DNA of 64,000 bases from Hygrophila difformis (GCA_030278955.1 JAOANR010000014.1:39941453-40005452); one strand, 5' to 3'; positions 34,684 to 47,120 are shown, counted from the first letter of the stretch. Notes: generated by a model from the letters alone, not told the origin. Translations and numbers: made by a program.

Positions 34684-35506
34684 TATGCTAACAGATATAC
34701 TTGCTCCCAAACATACTCATTATATATTGGTCATTTTTAACTACACGAAGGACACGTGACATAATTCTACATTGTAATTTGTAAATACTATGTGACACCT
34801 GAATATATATACTATCATGTGGGAATTGATATATACAGGAGTGATTCTGCAATACGACACTAATGTAATAAAATGGGGATGACAGAATAATTGCAATAAG
34901 GGGATGCATGACTAATTAATGTATACGAACAACAGTAGTATAGTAGTACTACTGTTGATGAATTAAATGTATTTCGGATGTTGTTCCTTTTGTTCCTGCA
35001 AAGAAAAGAAATACACACATGTATATTTGCATTGTACTATATACTAGTATTGATCAAATAAATACTACTGCTACTATATATTAGTCCACTAGTACTACTA
35101 CTACTACTACATACATGGTACAATTAATTACTAATAAAGTTTATGGGAGCCAGCATTCAAGTGATAGATAGATAGTTAGATGATTAAAATTTAGGGTCAA
35201 GTATGGCTGCAGGTGCAATATATACTAAGTACTACTATAATTCAAGATGAGGGACGACAGACAAGACAAGGCCTGTTGTGTAGTATGCTCAATTCTCAAA
35301 AGGGCATTTTCCCCATATGGCCATATGTATCAAGTATTATTATACACGTACTACTAATTATATATATATATATATATATATACATACATACACATATCAA
35401 TAAATAATCGATCGGGGCTCGAGGGTCGTAATCGCTTTTCATCTTTCCTAATGTGGTAAAGCTTTATTCTTAGCTGCTTGGTGTAATGGAATTAGTATAT
35501 ATCATC
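34684..35506. other. Non-coding DNA with short microsatellites
   Basis: Holds TACTAC repeats near 35090-35112 and a TA repeat at 35359-35382. No gene seen. Confidence 0.55.
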
Positions 35507-36156
35507 GGGAAAAAGGCCAAATACATCCGTTTTCTTTTCAAAAAAGTCAAATCGGTCATTTTTTAATTTTATTGCCGATTTAGTCCGCTACCTATGCTAA
35601 TTATATCCACTTTAGTCCAAAAATCACTAATCCTTCCTAGGACGATGACGTGGCAATGATTTATTCGAAACCATACTCGCTGGATCTGTTTTGAATTGCT
35701 GTCATTCCAACGTGTTTGCCAAATAAGTGCCCGACCCGACTCTAATTTCAATCACTTCCCATATCGCAGCACCCCCAATTCGAAGCCCTTCATTTCAATC
35801 AACTCCTACATCGCAGCACCCCCAATTCGAACCCTAATCCCGCGGCGCATATTCAAATTCCGGCAACAAAGAAACGATTGGGGACGTTAGGCTCAAAACT
35901 GAGGGCCGAATAATGAAAAGGACAGTCACATGCCTTTTGTCTCCTTGTGTTTAATCTTGAATCGCCTTTAAGAATGAAAATGACCAAAATAAATCAATGT
36001 CACGTCAGCGTCCTAGGAGGGATTAGTGATTTTTCGACTAAAATGGATATAATTAGCATAGGTAGCAGACTAAATCGGCAATAAAATTAAAAAAGGACCA
36101 ATTTGATTTTTTTGAAAAGAAAACGGATGTATTTGGCCTTTTTTCCATAGATCATC
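35497..36156. mobile_element. MULE-like element (640 bp) with long TIRs
   Basis: The element at 35507-36146 starts GGGAAAAAGGCCAAATACAT and ends, reversed, GGAAAAAAGGCCAAATACAT. The TIRs are about 150 bp with few differences. Flanks are ATATATCATC (35497-35506) and ATAGATCATC (36147-36156), a 10-bp duplication with one mismatch. The centre (about 35660-35990) is GC-richer, with ATCGCAGCACCCCCAATTCG present twice, and may be captured host 5' UTR or exon sequence. The TIRs resemble those of 20645-21515. Confidence 0.85.
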
Positions 36157-36578
36157 ATACTTCACATGCATGATCTATTTAAATTACAGTACTATATTAT
36201 TATATTTATTAATAATAATGGATCCAAGAGTAGTGAGTGTGGTGCGGCGCTGTAGCCAGGAATTAACTTGATCATCCATTCCTAGCTATTAATCTCTATC
36301 CCTCGTCACCCCACCCGTACGTACATGGCAGATATACAAGACATATTCTCATATGATCATTAATTGGTGGTGTTACAAATATTGAGCTAGGGAAGCAACT
36401 AAGTTAATGTTGAAAAAATAGCTACGGTGACACTACAAACATTCAAACCGAATAAGTATAAAATACAGTATATTTTAGTTTAAAAATATCAATTTATCAA
36501 TTTACATGTAGATCGCCCATGCTGTGTAACTGATGTGCGTGCATGGATCCGGATTTGTCTTCATGTATACAAGGAGGA

Positions 36579-36627
<49 letters not shown>

Positions 36628-37047
36628 CAACACTGATTGGCTGTTTTCTCGTTCTTAATTACATGCATGTTGATGCATGCCGGGACCCCGACCATTCTCA
36701 AAATGCATATAAGTGTACGTATGTACTCTTGGTTGTTTTTCGACCTCTCATCATATATATGATCATCAATACGACGACCCATTCAATTCAGTTAAATGAC
36801 AATAATGCCATTTTCAACACACCCAATTAATTAATGTACCTATCTAGCTACTCCAATGATGTCTCAAGTTTTCTGGGAGGAGAATTAATTATATATTGGC
36901 ATATTGCATATATATACTATATGGTTTTCAATTTATTAACTTCGTATACATATTCTTCTATTAGGATACACATACAGCTCTTTCTAATTTGTTTCCTTAA
37001 TTTCTACTTTGTGGTCGTTGGGTGGTTTTATATTAGCAAAAAAAATT
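36147..37047. other. Non-coding DNA with an AT microsatellite
   Basis: AT-rich, with a 44-bp AT dinucleotide repeat at 36581-36624. The frames that cross the repeat are not gene-like. Confidence 0.55.
36581..36624. repeat. AT dinucleotide microsatellite
   Basis: Perfect AT repeat of 44 bp. Confidence 0.95.
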
Positions 37048-37241
37048 TACTCCCTCCGTCCCATTCCAAATGTCCTACTTACTATTTTTGGATGTCCCAT
37101 TACAAATGTCTTCTTTCTATAAATAGGAATAATTTTTCCCTCCAACAACTATGTGGACCACACCATATACTCACAAACCAACTCCACCTTAATTCCCGTG
37201 CCCAACAGTAACAAGACACTTGGAGTGGGACGGAGGGAGTA
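37048..37241. mobile_element. Stowaway-like MITE, 194 bp, twin of 34490-34683
   Basis: TA-bounded copy with the same length, ends and orientation as 34490-34683, about 97% identical by eye. The translated frames crossing each copy share peptide strings only because the DNA is shared. Confidence 0.92.
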
Positions 37242-38394
37242 TTAAACAAGAGTAACGAACCGAATTGCCAAGAATTTTTTAAATTTTTTTGGTACATGAG
37301 GCCTGAGATTTTTAAATTGTTTAAATAGTGACAATGAACTTTTAAATTTAACTGTACAATAGATTAAATATATAAAATTCTATTGTTTGAACCCTTGTAG
37401 TTTTATCAAATACTAACGTCCAACATATAATTTTATCGATTACAAATTTCATTTCTTAAATTAATTATAACATGTGTTGAATCGCAAGCACACGTACGGC
37501 ATTCTATATGTTTATAAAGAATTACAGATTAATAATAAGAAAAAAAAAAAGAATAATTCGTTAAGACAATTACCTGTATTGGTGGCTGATTTTGAACAAT
37601 ATGCAGTCTAAAAGTTCGCAGCAGACGCCTCAACTTTATTCATTATTCATCGTGCGTATAATTCATGATATGACATTACTAATTAGATACTCTACTTAAT
37701 TCCTTAATTTTTTTTAAAATTCCCATTCAATTAAAAACACTAGTAATTCAATAGAAAAGTAGCCTGCAAGATTTGAATAAAATTAAGACCGTACGGGCTA
37801 TGATATCATTATTCTTGGAATTGTGTTGTCATAATTGCACCCAAGTTAGGCAGATTCTTCCCCCCAAATTAACACCACCATAATAAAAGGAGAAACAATC
37901 AATTAATTTAATATAATGGCCAACAAAACAAAATCAGCCCCCCGCGGCCCAGCCCTGGTCCCTTTTGAAACTCAATGAAATTCCGAATAAATAAATATTT
38001 TATTTTTTCTGCAATATAATTAAGAATACTAGTTTAGTCGTATGTAGGAAAGACAATAATTGAAATATTTGGATGGTAGTGCTGTAATAATGAAGGTGGC
38101 CCCCAAATCAGGTTCGTCTTTTATCTGAGATGAGAACTCACCCACCACTCCATGTGCATACACGGGAACATCCCCACTTAGATTTGATTTTTTGGGATTA
38201 TGTTATACCAGATTATGATAACATAATACTATTGTTATTTATGTTTCTACATTATTATACATACTTTTTTTTTAAAAAAAAAAAATTGAATTACAAATTA
38301 TCCTCAATCAATATTAGCTATGTTTGGGAAATTATTAAAGTATAGAGTTTGGACGGACTAACAATCAGAAACGTTCTATAGGACTGTTTCGATA
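37242..38394. other. AT-rich intergenic DNA
   Basis: No gene-like frame or repeat that I can support. An A run lies near 38270-38284. Confidence 0.5.
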
Positions 38395-38661
38395 TACTTC
38401 CTCCGTATCACAATATTTTTTATGTACCAACTTTTAACGCAGTGCATGCACAATTTTAAACCATTAATAACTCAAGTTCATTGGAAGTAAAAATTCTAAA
38501 AGTTCGATATTTAAAAGCTACATGATGAGACGAACTAACAAGATCACACTTGCCTATATTTTGACTTGTATAACTATAATAAAACTTTAAGTCAAAATCA
38601 GTGTGTGAATAGTATGTAGCTACTTGCCAAATGTAATAAATAAACCGAGACGGAGGTAGTA
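38395..38661. mobile_element. Stowaway-like MITE with shared inner module
   Basis: TA-bounded, 267 bp. Left TACTTCCTCCGTATCAC and right (reversed) TACTACCTCCGTCTCGG. Inside, GATGAGACGAACTAACAAG and CACTTGCCTAT form a minus-orientation module copy. Confidence 0.83.
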
Positions 38662-38967
38662 TATAAAAATACAATGCATTAAATTAAAATATTTTCAACA
38701 ATGAGTGATTCATTTTCAACAAGACATTCTTAAAATTTGTTATGAAAATAGCAAACTAATGTTGAAATAATAATAGGGTACAGTGGTGGGGAGTGTGGTG
38801 CTACCCAACATCATTTTTGTGATGTGTGTGGTGCCAGCAACCATTTTTCGTCTGCCCAGTACCATTTTTGTGATGCGTGTGTTATCAACAGCCCTTTTTG
38901 TCCAAAAACCATCATAAAAATGGTTGTACATATCACACGACTCCTAGTTAGGCATCACAAAACAGAT
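38662..38967. other. Host DNA beside the Copia insertion with short repeats
   Basis: CATTTTTGTGATGxGTGTG occurs twice (near 38811 and 38863), with related CCATTTTTCGTC between them and a short palindromic AACCATCATAAAAATGGTT. This may be the rest of an older transposon split by the Copia element, whose other flank starts at 45735. Confidence 0.4.
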
Positions 38968-38972
38968 GTCTC

Positions 38973-39848
38973 TGTTAGAAATGGACGGAACAGCAACGCA
39001 AAAGAACGTCGAGTCGAGTTTGGAACTCTTCCCGCAAGACGTTTATGCCTCGGTAGTGCTCCGGCAGTGGCAGAACGTCCCCAAAGGTAAAACGACGAAC
39101 GTCTCGACGTGGCAGCACCGCGAACGTCGACGACCGGCGAACATAGCAGAGAGCTGAGGGAGTCGGGAGGAGAGAGTATGAGTATGCAGAAAAGAATGTG
39201 GAGAAGATGTGTCTAACCCCTACCCTGATGCTGCCATTTATAGGCGTTGGAGAAGACGAAACTGCCGACGGGTATTGATGGGCAGTTTCAACTGAGAATT
39301 CAAATGGTTTTTCAACAACTGTTGAAATCAGAGTGGGCTTCAATGACTGGGCTGCTTGACATGGGCCCACTTTGTCTAAAAAATTAGACAGGCCCAAAGC
39401 CCAATTACCAAGATCCAAGTCCAAGTCCACGGGCATGGGCACGGGCGCGGGCGACGGCGATGGCGCGGCGCGGCTCGGCTCGGCTCGGGACGGGACGGGA
39501 CGGGCGCGCGCGTGTGGGCTTCCCCCGCACTTGACCAACCTGCATTAGTTTAATTGATTCTAACACGCAGAACAATATAAATTAATTCAACTCCCACTGC
39601 TTAAGCAATGTGGGACGCGCTACCTTTACCCTCTCTTTAACAACCATTTAAACACAAGCGTTTCAACTAGCCACATTCAATGACCCACTTCGACCACTTA
39701 TTTCTCACTCACCCGACAACGGTTTTGAGAAAATAAATGCACTACGACAATCTACGCGAAATGTAGAATTCATATACGCTATTTAATTAATCCAAATTAA
39801 ATATCGTCATTACGCAAAAAGGAGCTCAAAACCCCCTTTTTTCCAACA
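38973..39848 (-). repeat. 3' LTR of Copia 1
   Basis: 876 bp, TGTTAGAAATGG to TTTTCCAACA as read on plus. It differs from the 5' LTR by about 14 substitutions by eye plus changes in a GC-rich stretch (39415-39520), where this copy has extra CGGCT and GGGAC repeats. Contains TATAAAT on the minus strand near 39240. Confidence 0.93.
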
Positions 39849-39862
39849 ATCCCCCACATGAG
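39849..39862 (-). promoter_or_regulatory. Polypurine tract of Copia 1
   Basis: On the minus strand CATGTGGGGGAT sits directly against the 3' LTR, where a plus-strand primer is expected. Confidence 0.7.
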
Positions 39863-40410
39863 TGGAAATAACAGCAGTAGTGAATGCAATGCAAATGCAA
39901 ATGCCCCGACTCCTTCTTTAAAGAAAGGTTACTGCACGGGTCTAAGTAGTTTTTGGCTTTGAACTTAAACCATATCAATATTATCGAGTATACAGGCGGA
40001 GTAGTGATTTTACTCTTGAACTATCCCCCACATCGTATACTAGACCAATAATAAAGAATCAGTAACTTTTCAGGCTCTTTGTCCGTTCTCACGTTTGGTT
40101 CCATTCCAGGCCATGGAAACCCCCTTTGGATTCATAAGTCTCTACTGAAGCGGCCACACTTCTACTTATATAGGTGATTCAAACAAGTATCCTGTCATAC
40201 TTATATGAACACACAGTTCCAGAATCATTAAGAGTCATTAAACTCAACCTCTACCACAGACAGGTATCAAACACTTCACCATTGCTTCTGAGGGAAAGGA
40301 TGAAGATTATTCTTCAAAAGTGTTTTCACATTTGAAATCATACATTTTAGTTGTCCCTTTGAACCAAGTTTGTGGGATCTCCACGCATTATGGTTGGGTT
40401 ACCAATGTAA
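39863..40410. other. Copia 1 internal 3' non-coding region
   Basis: About 550 bp between the end of the polyprotein and the polypurine tract, without a clear frame. A second TATCCCCCACATCG motif lies near 40023, similar to the polypurine region. Confidence 0.6.
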
Positions 40411-43400
40411 TCATTCTTTAGGTGTGGGTTTTAACCCCATTCCCTCTCGCAATTTGCAAAATTGATCTTTGTTCACAGCCTTTGTTAACGGATCCGCTAG
40501 GTTATCTCCAGACTTCACATAAGTTAGAGAAATCACCCCACTAGAAATCAACTGCTTAACGGTATGATGTCGACAACGGATATGTCTCGACTTACCATTA
40601 TACATCTCATTTTGTGCCCTGCCAATAGCTGCTTGACTATCACAGTGTATCATTACTGTTGGCACAGGTTTCTTCCAACATGGAATTTCCTCGAGGAAAT
40701 TTCGAAGCCATTCGGCTTCTTCACCAGCTTTATCTAAAGCTATGAATTCAGATTCCATGGTGGATCGGGCTATACACGTTTGTTTTTTGTGACTTCCAAG
40801 ACACAACCCCTCCCGCAATCATGAATACATAACCACTTGTGGATAATGAATCACTTTTCTCTGATATCCAATCGGCATCAGAGTACCCTTCAAGAACAGG
40901 AGGATATCTCGTATAATGTAACCCCAACTCTTGAGTATATTTCAGATATCTCAAGACTCTCATAATAGCCTTCCAATGCTCACGACTTGGATTGCTAGTA
41001 TATCTACTCAGTTTGTTAACTGAATATGCAAGATCCGGGCGAGTACAATTAGTCAAGTACATTAGACTACCAATGATTCTTGCATACTCTTCTTGAGCAA
41101 CAGGTTCACCCCTGTTTACTTTCAACTTTTCACTGGGATCCATAGGCGTCTTTGCCGGACGACTATCATAAGCGTTGAATTTACTTAACACTTTCTCAAT
41201 GTAATGAGACTGAGAAAGAACAATCCCTTCGGGATGCCTTATGATTTTTATCCCTAATATGACATCGGCTATACCCATGTCTTTCATGTCAAAATTCCTT
41301 TTTAACATGTTCTTGGTCTGATTAATCATATTCAAGTCACTGCCCATGATCAACATGTCATCTACATACAAGCAAACTATAACAAATTTGTCTGTTATTC
41401 CCTTGTAGTAAACGCATTTATCACATTCATTATACTTGAACCCGTTTGACAACATCACATTATCAAACTTCAAGTGCCACTGCTTAGGCTCTTGTTTCAG
41501 ACCATACAGAGATTTAACTAGTTTGCAGACTTTATGCTCTTGTCCTTGAACAACAAAGCCTTCTGGTTGATTCATATAAATCTCTTCATCTAGATCACCA
41601 TTTAAGAACGCAGTCTTAACATCCATTTGATGTATCTCAAGATTGTAAAGTGCAGCAATCGAGAGAAACACTCGAATGGAGGTGATTCTAGACACCGGAG
41701 AATAAGTATCAAAATAATTATCTCCTTCCTTTTGTCTAAAGCCCTGGACTACAAGGCGAGCCTTGTATTTATCGATCGATCCATCGGCTTTATACTTTCT
41801 TTTAAGGACCCAACGGCATCCTAAGGGTTTACAGCCTTTCGGTAGAGCAGTAAGAACCCAAGTGCGATTCTGCATAATGGATTCTAACTCATTGTTTATG
41901 GCTTCTTGCCATAACGCAGCATCTGGTCGAGCCAGAGCTTCACTCACAGTTCTTGGCTCGTTATCTAACATAAAAGTGATGAAATCTGGACCAAAAGTTT
42001 TAGCCACTTTGGCCCTATGGCTACGACGAAGTTCAACTGGTTCAGGAGAAATACTTCCCTTGTCAGTTTGTTTCGGCTGATCAGAGCTCGTAGCTTCATC
42101 AAACGTTCTTTTATTTGAACATTCCACTTTATCCTTGTAAGGATATATGTCTTCAAAAAACACGGCGTTTCTTGATTCGAATATCGTTCCTTCACTCATA
42201 CCAGATATTTCAGACTTATGTACTAGGAAACGATACGCGCTACTGTTAAGGGCATATCCTATAAAGATACAATCAACTGTTTTGGGGCCGATTGTAACTT
42301 GTTTAGGAGGTGGCACCTCAACTTTAGCCAAGCACCCCCACACTTTGAGGTATTTGAAAGAAGGTTTTCTACCTTTCCATAACTCGTAAGGCGTTACTTC
42401 CTTACCTTTGTGAGGTATTTTATTTAAAATATAATTAGCTGTTAAAACAGCTTCCCCCCACAAGTTCTGGGGTAACCCTGAACTGATCAATAAAGCATTC
42501 ATCATATCCTTTAGCGTACGGTTCTTACGTTCCTCAACACCATTGGACTGCGGTGAATATGGAGCTGTAGTTTGATGAATTATTCCGGACTCGGCACACA
42601 ATTCAGCAAACGGAGCAACGTATTCTCCTCCACGATCACTCCGAATAGCTTTAATACGGCTATTCAATTGAGTTTCAGCCTCAAGCTTGAAGTCTTTAAA
42701 TGCTTCAATAGCTTCATCTTTGCTTCTCAACAGATAAAGATAGCAATAACGAGTGCTATCATCAATAAAAGTAATAAAATACTTTTTACCACCCCGAGTT
42801 TGCAAAGATCTAAAATCACATACATCAGTATAAATTAAATCCAGGGGTTTAGTATTTCTTTCAACACTTGGAAATGGAAGTTTTGTCATTTTCGCTTCAA
42901 CACAAATTTCACATTTGTTTTTATTGTTGAATTCCATTTCTTTAAGTAAATTTAAATTTACCAATCTCTTTATAGCATTTTTATTTGCATGTCCAAGTCT
43001 ACAATGCCATAAATTAAAACACTCAAGCAAGTAAGAAGAACCTTCAATTTTATTACCAGAAGCTTGCTCAACAACTTGGCGTTTAGCCAATACATTAAAC
43101 TTGAAAAGACCATTGGTGAGATAGCCTCTACCAAGGAATTTTCCAAACTTAGTCATGATAAACTTATCAGACTCAAAAACAAGTTTAAAACCACTACTAA
43201 CTAGCAGCGAACCAGAAACCAAATTCTTCCGGATATCAGGGACATGCATCACATCCTTCAGAGTCAAGTTTTTGCCACTAGTCAGCCTCAGTACCACATT
43301 CCCAACGCCAACCACATCAGATGATGCTTGGTTTCCCATATGCAGCTTTCTGCCTTCAACAGTCCGGTATGAAGTAAAGAACTCCCTGTTGGCAGCCACA

Positions 43401-44869
43401 TGACACGAAGCCCCGGTATCAACAAACCAACCTTTAGCATCATCAACATGCAAAGCTTCAGACACCACTGCACAAAGGTTGTCTTCCCAACCTTCAGGTT
43501 CAGCCTGTACCACATTAGCGGCAGGCTTGGCAGGCTTCTTCTTCTTCGGCTTCGGGCACTGATGTGCAAAATGCCCAACCTTGCCACAGTTGTAGCAATT
43601 CCCAGAGAACTTCTTCCTCTTTTGGCCATCGGCAACCACTTTGCCTTTACCCGCAGCAGGCGGCTGCTTGCGTTTACCGGCCGTTTCAGTCAAGTTGGCC
43701 TTAGCCTCCACAGAATGGCTCCTTAACACAGCCTTGCGGTTATCCTCCTCGATTCTGATCCGTGTAACAAGATCTTCAAGGGACATTTCTTTTTGCTTGT
43801 GCATCAAGTAGTTCTTGAAGTCTTTCCACGAAGGAGGCAACTTCTCGATCACAACCGCAGCGTTAAACGCATCGGGCAATTGCATTCCCTCAGCGTGAAC
43901 GCCATGTATCAGTAATTGAAACTCTTGAACTTGTTCAACCACTGAACGCCCGTCAACCATCTGAAAACCCAGATATTTGGAAACGACATGCTTTTTAGTA
44001 CCAGCATCCTCCGTTTTGTACTTCCGTTCCAACTGAATCCACAATTCCTTTGCACCTTTTACAGAAGAGTACACAGCGTACAAGGGATCCATGAGAGCAC
44101 TCAGAATGAAGTTCTTACACATGAAATCACCATGAACCCATTGTTCTTTGGCGAAGAGCTTCTGAGGATCGGTCTCCATCTCAGACAGGGACGGCCGGTT
44201 GCTCCTCAAAAACCCGGCCAAACCAAGAGTGGTCAGATAGAACAACATCTTCTGCTGCCACGTCTTGAAATCACGCCCGTCAAACTTAGACGGCTTCTCG
44301 GCCACTCCAAATGACCCTTGCAACGCCATAGGGACAAAACCCGTTGACGGCCCAACGCCCGGCACGAAGGTCGGCTCCGACTGAACATAAGTTGGCAAAC
44401 TAGTGTTCAGCGGCCCACCGCCCGGTTGCAAACCGGTGTTCATATTATTATTAAGTCTTGCGGGTGTAATCCCGACCGTTTGTCCAGAAAAAGGCAACGA
44501 CGCCCCAACCGAAGCGTTGGGCTGGAACGAAACAGTTCCAAATGAATGTTCAGAAATGAACTGCCCAGAATTGCGCAAAACAAACCCGCCAGTATTAGGC
44601 GTCGGCGACGGGGGCAGGAAGGCCGTCGCTGGATCAAGGAAGTATTGATCGACGGAGGCGTTTGGGTCTGCCGTCGGCAGTGGCAACGGCAGGGGCAGCG
44701 TCACGGGTGGAGGAACGACAGTAGGCATGGTCAGCATTGACGGCACCGCTGCGGTTGGGGTAACGACAGCGGACGCCTGGACAGACCCAGGCATGGGAAC
44801 GGAGGCGGCGGCGGCAGCGGCGGATGAGACGTCAGCGGAGGCGGTGGCGGCAGCAGTGAAACCGTCCAT
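40411..44869 (-). pseudogene. Copia gag-pol polyprotein, one frameshift
   Basis: ATG at 44869 starts a 1,373-codon frame. Order by residue: a Pro/Ala-rich lead, gag (about 185-400, [14 protein letters not shown]), CCHC knuckle near 423 ([14 protein letters not shown]), aspartic protease near 481 ([12 protein letters not shown]), pre-integrase zinc region ([14 protein letters not shown]), integrase ([35 protein letters not shown]), reverse transcriptase ([30 protein letters not shown] near 1169), and the start of RNase H (GYSDADW). The frame shifts in a six-T run (40783-40788 on plus), after which RNase H goes on in another frame to 40411 ([20 protein letters not shown]). The break removes the RNase H end only. 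It could also be a homopolymer sequencing error. Confidence 0.95.
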
Positions 44870-44886
44870 TTTAAACGTCTTGCGCT

Positions 44887-45729
44887 TGTTAGAAATGGAC
44901 GGAACAGCAATGCAAAAGAACGTCGAGTCGAGTTTGGAACTCTTCCCGCAAGACGTTTATCCCCCGGTAGTGCTCCGGCAGTGGCAGAACGTCCCCAAAG
45001 GTAAAACGACGAACGTCTCGACGTGGCAGCACCGCGAACGTCGACGACCGGCGAACAGAGCAGAGAGCTGAGGGAGTCGGGAGGAGAGAGTATGAGTATG
45101 CAGAAAAGAATGTGGAGAAGATGTGTCTAACCCCTACCCTGATGCTGCCATTTATAGGCGTTGGAGAAGACGAAAATGCCGACGGTATTGATGGGGCAGT
45201 TTCAACTGAGAATTCAAATGGTTTTTCAACAACTGTTGAAATCAGAGTGGGCTTCAACGACTGGGCTGCTTGGCATGGGCCCGACAAATAAACTTTGTCT
45301 AAAAAATTAGAGAGGCCTAAAGCCCACCCAAAGCCCAATTACCAAGATCCAAGGGCACGGGCGCGGGCGCGGGCGACGGCGACGGCGCGCGCGTGTGGGC
45401 TTCCCCCGCACTTGACCAACCTGCATTAGTTTAATTGATTCTAACACGCAGAACAATATAAACTAATTCAACTCACACTGCTTAAGCAATGTGGGACGCG
45501 CTACCTTTACCCTCTCTTTAACAACCATTTAAACACAAGCGTTTCAACTAGCCACGTTCAATGACCCACTTCGACCACTTATTTCTCACTCACCCGACAA
45601 CGGTTTTGAGAAAATAAATGCACTACGACAATCTACGCGAAATGTAGAATTCGTATACGCTATTTAATTAATCCAAATTAAATATCGTCATTACGCAAAA
45701 AGGAGCTCAAAACCCCCTTTTTTCCAACA
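44887..45729 (-). repeat. 5' LTR of Copia 1
   Basis: 843 bp, TGTTAGAAATGG to TTTTTCCAACA as read on plus. A minus-strand TATAAAT near 45150 fits the promoter of the element. Divergence from the 3' LTR (about 2% by eye, outside the GC-rich repeat) points to an older insertion than Copia 2. Confidence 0.93.
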
Positions 45730-45734
45730 GTCTC

Positions 45735-46373
45735 TTCCCTAAGCATGGCCGTGATAGATGAAACTTGGTTAGTCCGACAGAAAGACACATAAGCATGGGT
45801 ACCATTTTTCCCTCTACGTACGTACAGTTTCCCCTGTCTGCACTGCTCATTACCTTAGCTTGTAATTAAACACAAACAGCCTTCAATTCAAGCTTCCAGT
45901 ACATCACATGTAAAGTACATCCATTCTTGATGCAGCATAATAACACACCACAAGACAGTAGACGACCATCACACAGTGGCATATGTATGCATGCATTTAT
46001 GGAATACTATAAAATTCTTGAAATTTTTGTAATGGTATTAGTAGTGGCAACGACAGAGGCGGATGCAAAGCAATTGCAAAATGGTGTGAATTAAAAAGTC
46101 GGCTGTATTTAATTTGTTCCTATTTTAACAAGAGATTGGTGTGTGTACATGCAATAATGCAATGCATGCACCAAAAGTCTATCTATATATATATGGGCTA
46201 CAAGGCAAATTAATAACCATGCGTGTCAAAAACATTTGTACATAACACCGCCTGTCGCCGGCCTGTCCAATTAGTTCGCGTTACGGACTAGTACATTTAT
46301 GAAGGTGGGCAGGGTTGCCTTAGCTTGCATACAAATAGAGTAACAACTGACAAATATAAATACTTCATAAAAT

Positions 46374-46420
<47 letters not shown>

Positions 46421-46546
46421 GGTGGTTGATATTTAGGCATCAGATTTATGGCTCATCTATTCTAGCGTGGTACGGTGTGGACTATGTATCATATTACCAT
46501 GTATGTCTAGTAAATATAACCACGTACATGCATATATGTATACAAC
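45735..46546. other. Non-coding DNA right of Copia 1
   Basis: Continuation of the host sequence after the target duplication. An AT repeat lies at 46377-46417. No gene seen. Confidence 0.55.
46377..46417. repeat. AT dinucleotide microsatellite
   Basis: Perfect AT repeat of about 41 bp. Confidence 0.93.
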
Positions 46547-46747
46547 TACACCTATTTTATTTATTTATTTATTTTTTTCCAAACAGCCTATACAAACTAA
46601 GAAATTGGTGGTGGGAGCCCATGCCGCATAAATTACAAAGAGAATAAAAGGGAGGAATAGGTGGCCGGCGGGGAATTGAACCTCCAACAAGTCAAGGGAC
46701 TTAACCACTTGGGCTAAGTCCTCATCCCCTACAAGTACACCTATTTT
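46547..46747 (-). mobile_element. tRNA-derived SINE with 12-bp target duplication
   Basis: TACACCTATTTT occurs at 46547-46558 and 46736-46747. The 177-bp insert (46559-46735), read on minus, has a box-A-like TTAGCCCAAGTGGTTAAG and a perfect box B GGTTCAATTCC, then a body with GTAATTTATGCGG and ATGGGCTC, and an A-rich tail of AAATA repeats. These are the marks of a polymerase III-driven SINE moved by LINE enzymes. Confidence 0.87.
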
Positions 46748-46852
46748 TATTTTATAGTACATTAATAATTTTATTATGTAGACTAATATTGATTTTTTTA
46801 TTTTAATATAATAAAGTACAGTCTACTATATTAGTTATTTTATAATAGAATA

Positions 46853-47120
46853 TACTCCCTCCTTATTTGAAAGATATTAACATTGGCATAGTAAACACTA
46901 TACATTGAGTAACTTTAATTTGACTTTTTAACACAGTTACATAAGATAAAACATAGTCAATTGACATATATCTTGTTAGGTTCATTTAATCACATAGTTT
47001 TATAATATTAAATCTTAATAATTTTTTATTTTATAAAATTTGAGATATTACTCTTTAAAAATATGTGTTGGATTGCGTGAAAATATGAAATGTTAGAATT
47101 ATTTGAATACGGAGGAAGTA
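46853..47120. mobile_element. Stowaway-like MITE with shared inner module
   Basis: TA-bounded, 268 bp. Left TACTCCCTCCTTATTTGAA and right (reversed) TACTTCCTCCGTATTCAAA. The inner ACATAGTCAATTGAC, TTAGGTTCATTTAATC and GTGTTGGATTGCGTGAAAA match the module in a variant form. Confidence 0.83.

Larger units (their letters stand above)
38968..45734 (-). mobile_element. Copia LTR retrotransposon 1, complete
   Basis: GTCTC lies at 38968-38972 and 45730-45734, the 5-bp target duplication. The LTRs (38973-39848 and 44887-45729) begin TGTT and end ACA. The internal region holds gag, protease, integrase, reverse transcriptase and RNase H in Copia order on the minus strand. The coding frame has a single frameshift. 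A purine tract lies next to the 3' LTR, but no tRNA-type primer site is found beside the 5' LTR, where the gag ATG follows after only 17 bp. Confidence 0.95.

Noticed and set aside
34468..37211. Two frames (34468-34653 and 36834-37211) sharing a conserved-looking peptide
   Set aside because: The shared part is the translation of the two MITE twins, not a protein family.
44727..45338. Frames in and next to the Copia 1 5' LTR
   Set aside because: The same frames occur in the 3' LTR; they are LTR sequence without protein-family features.
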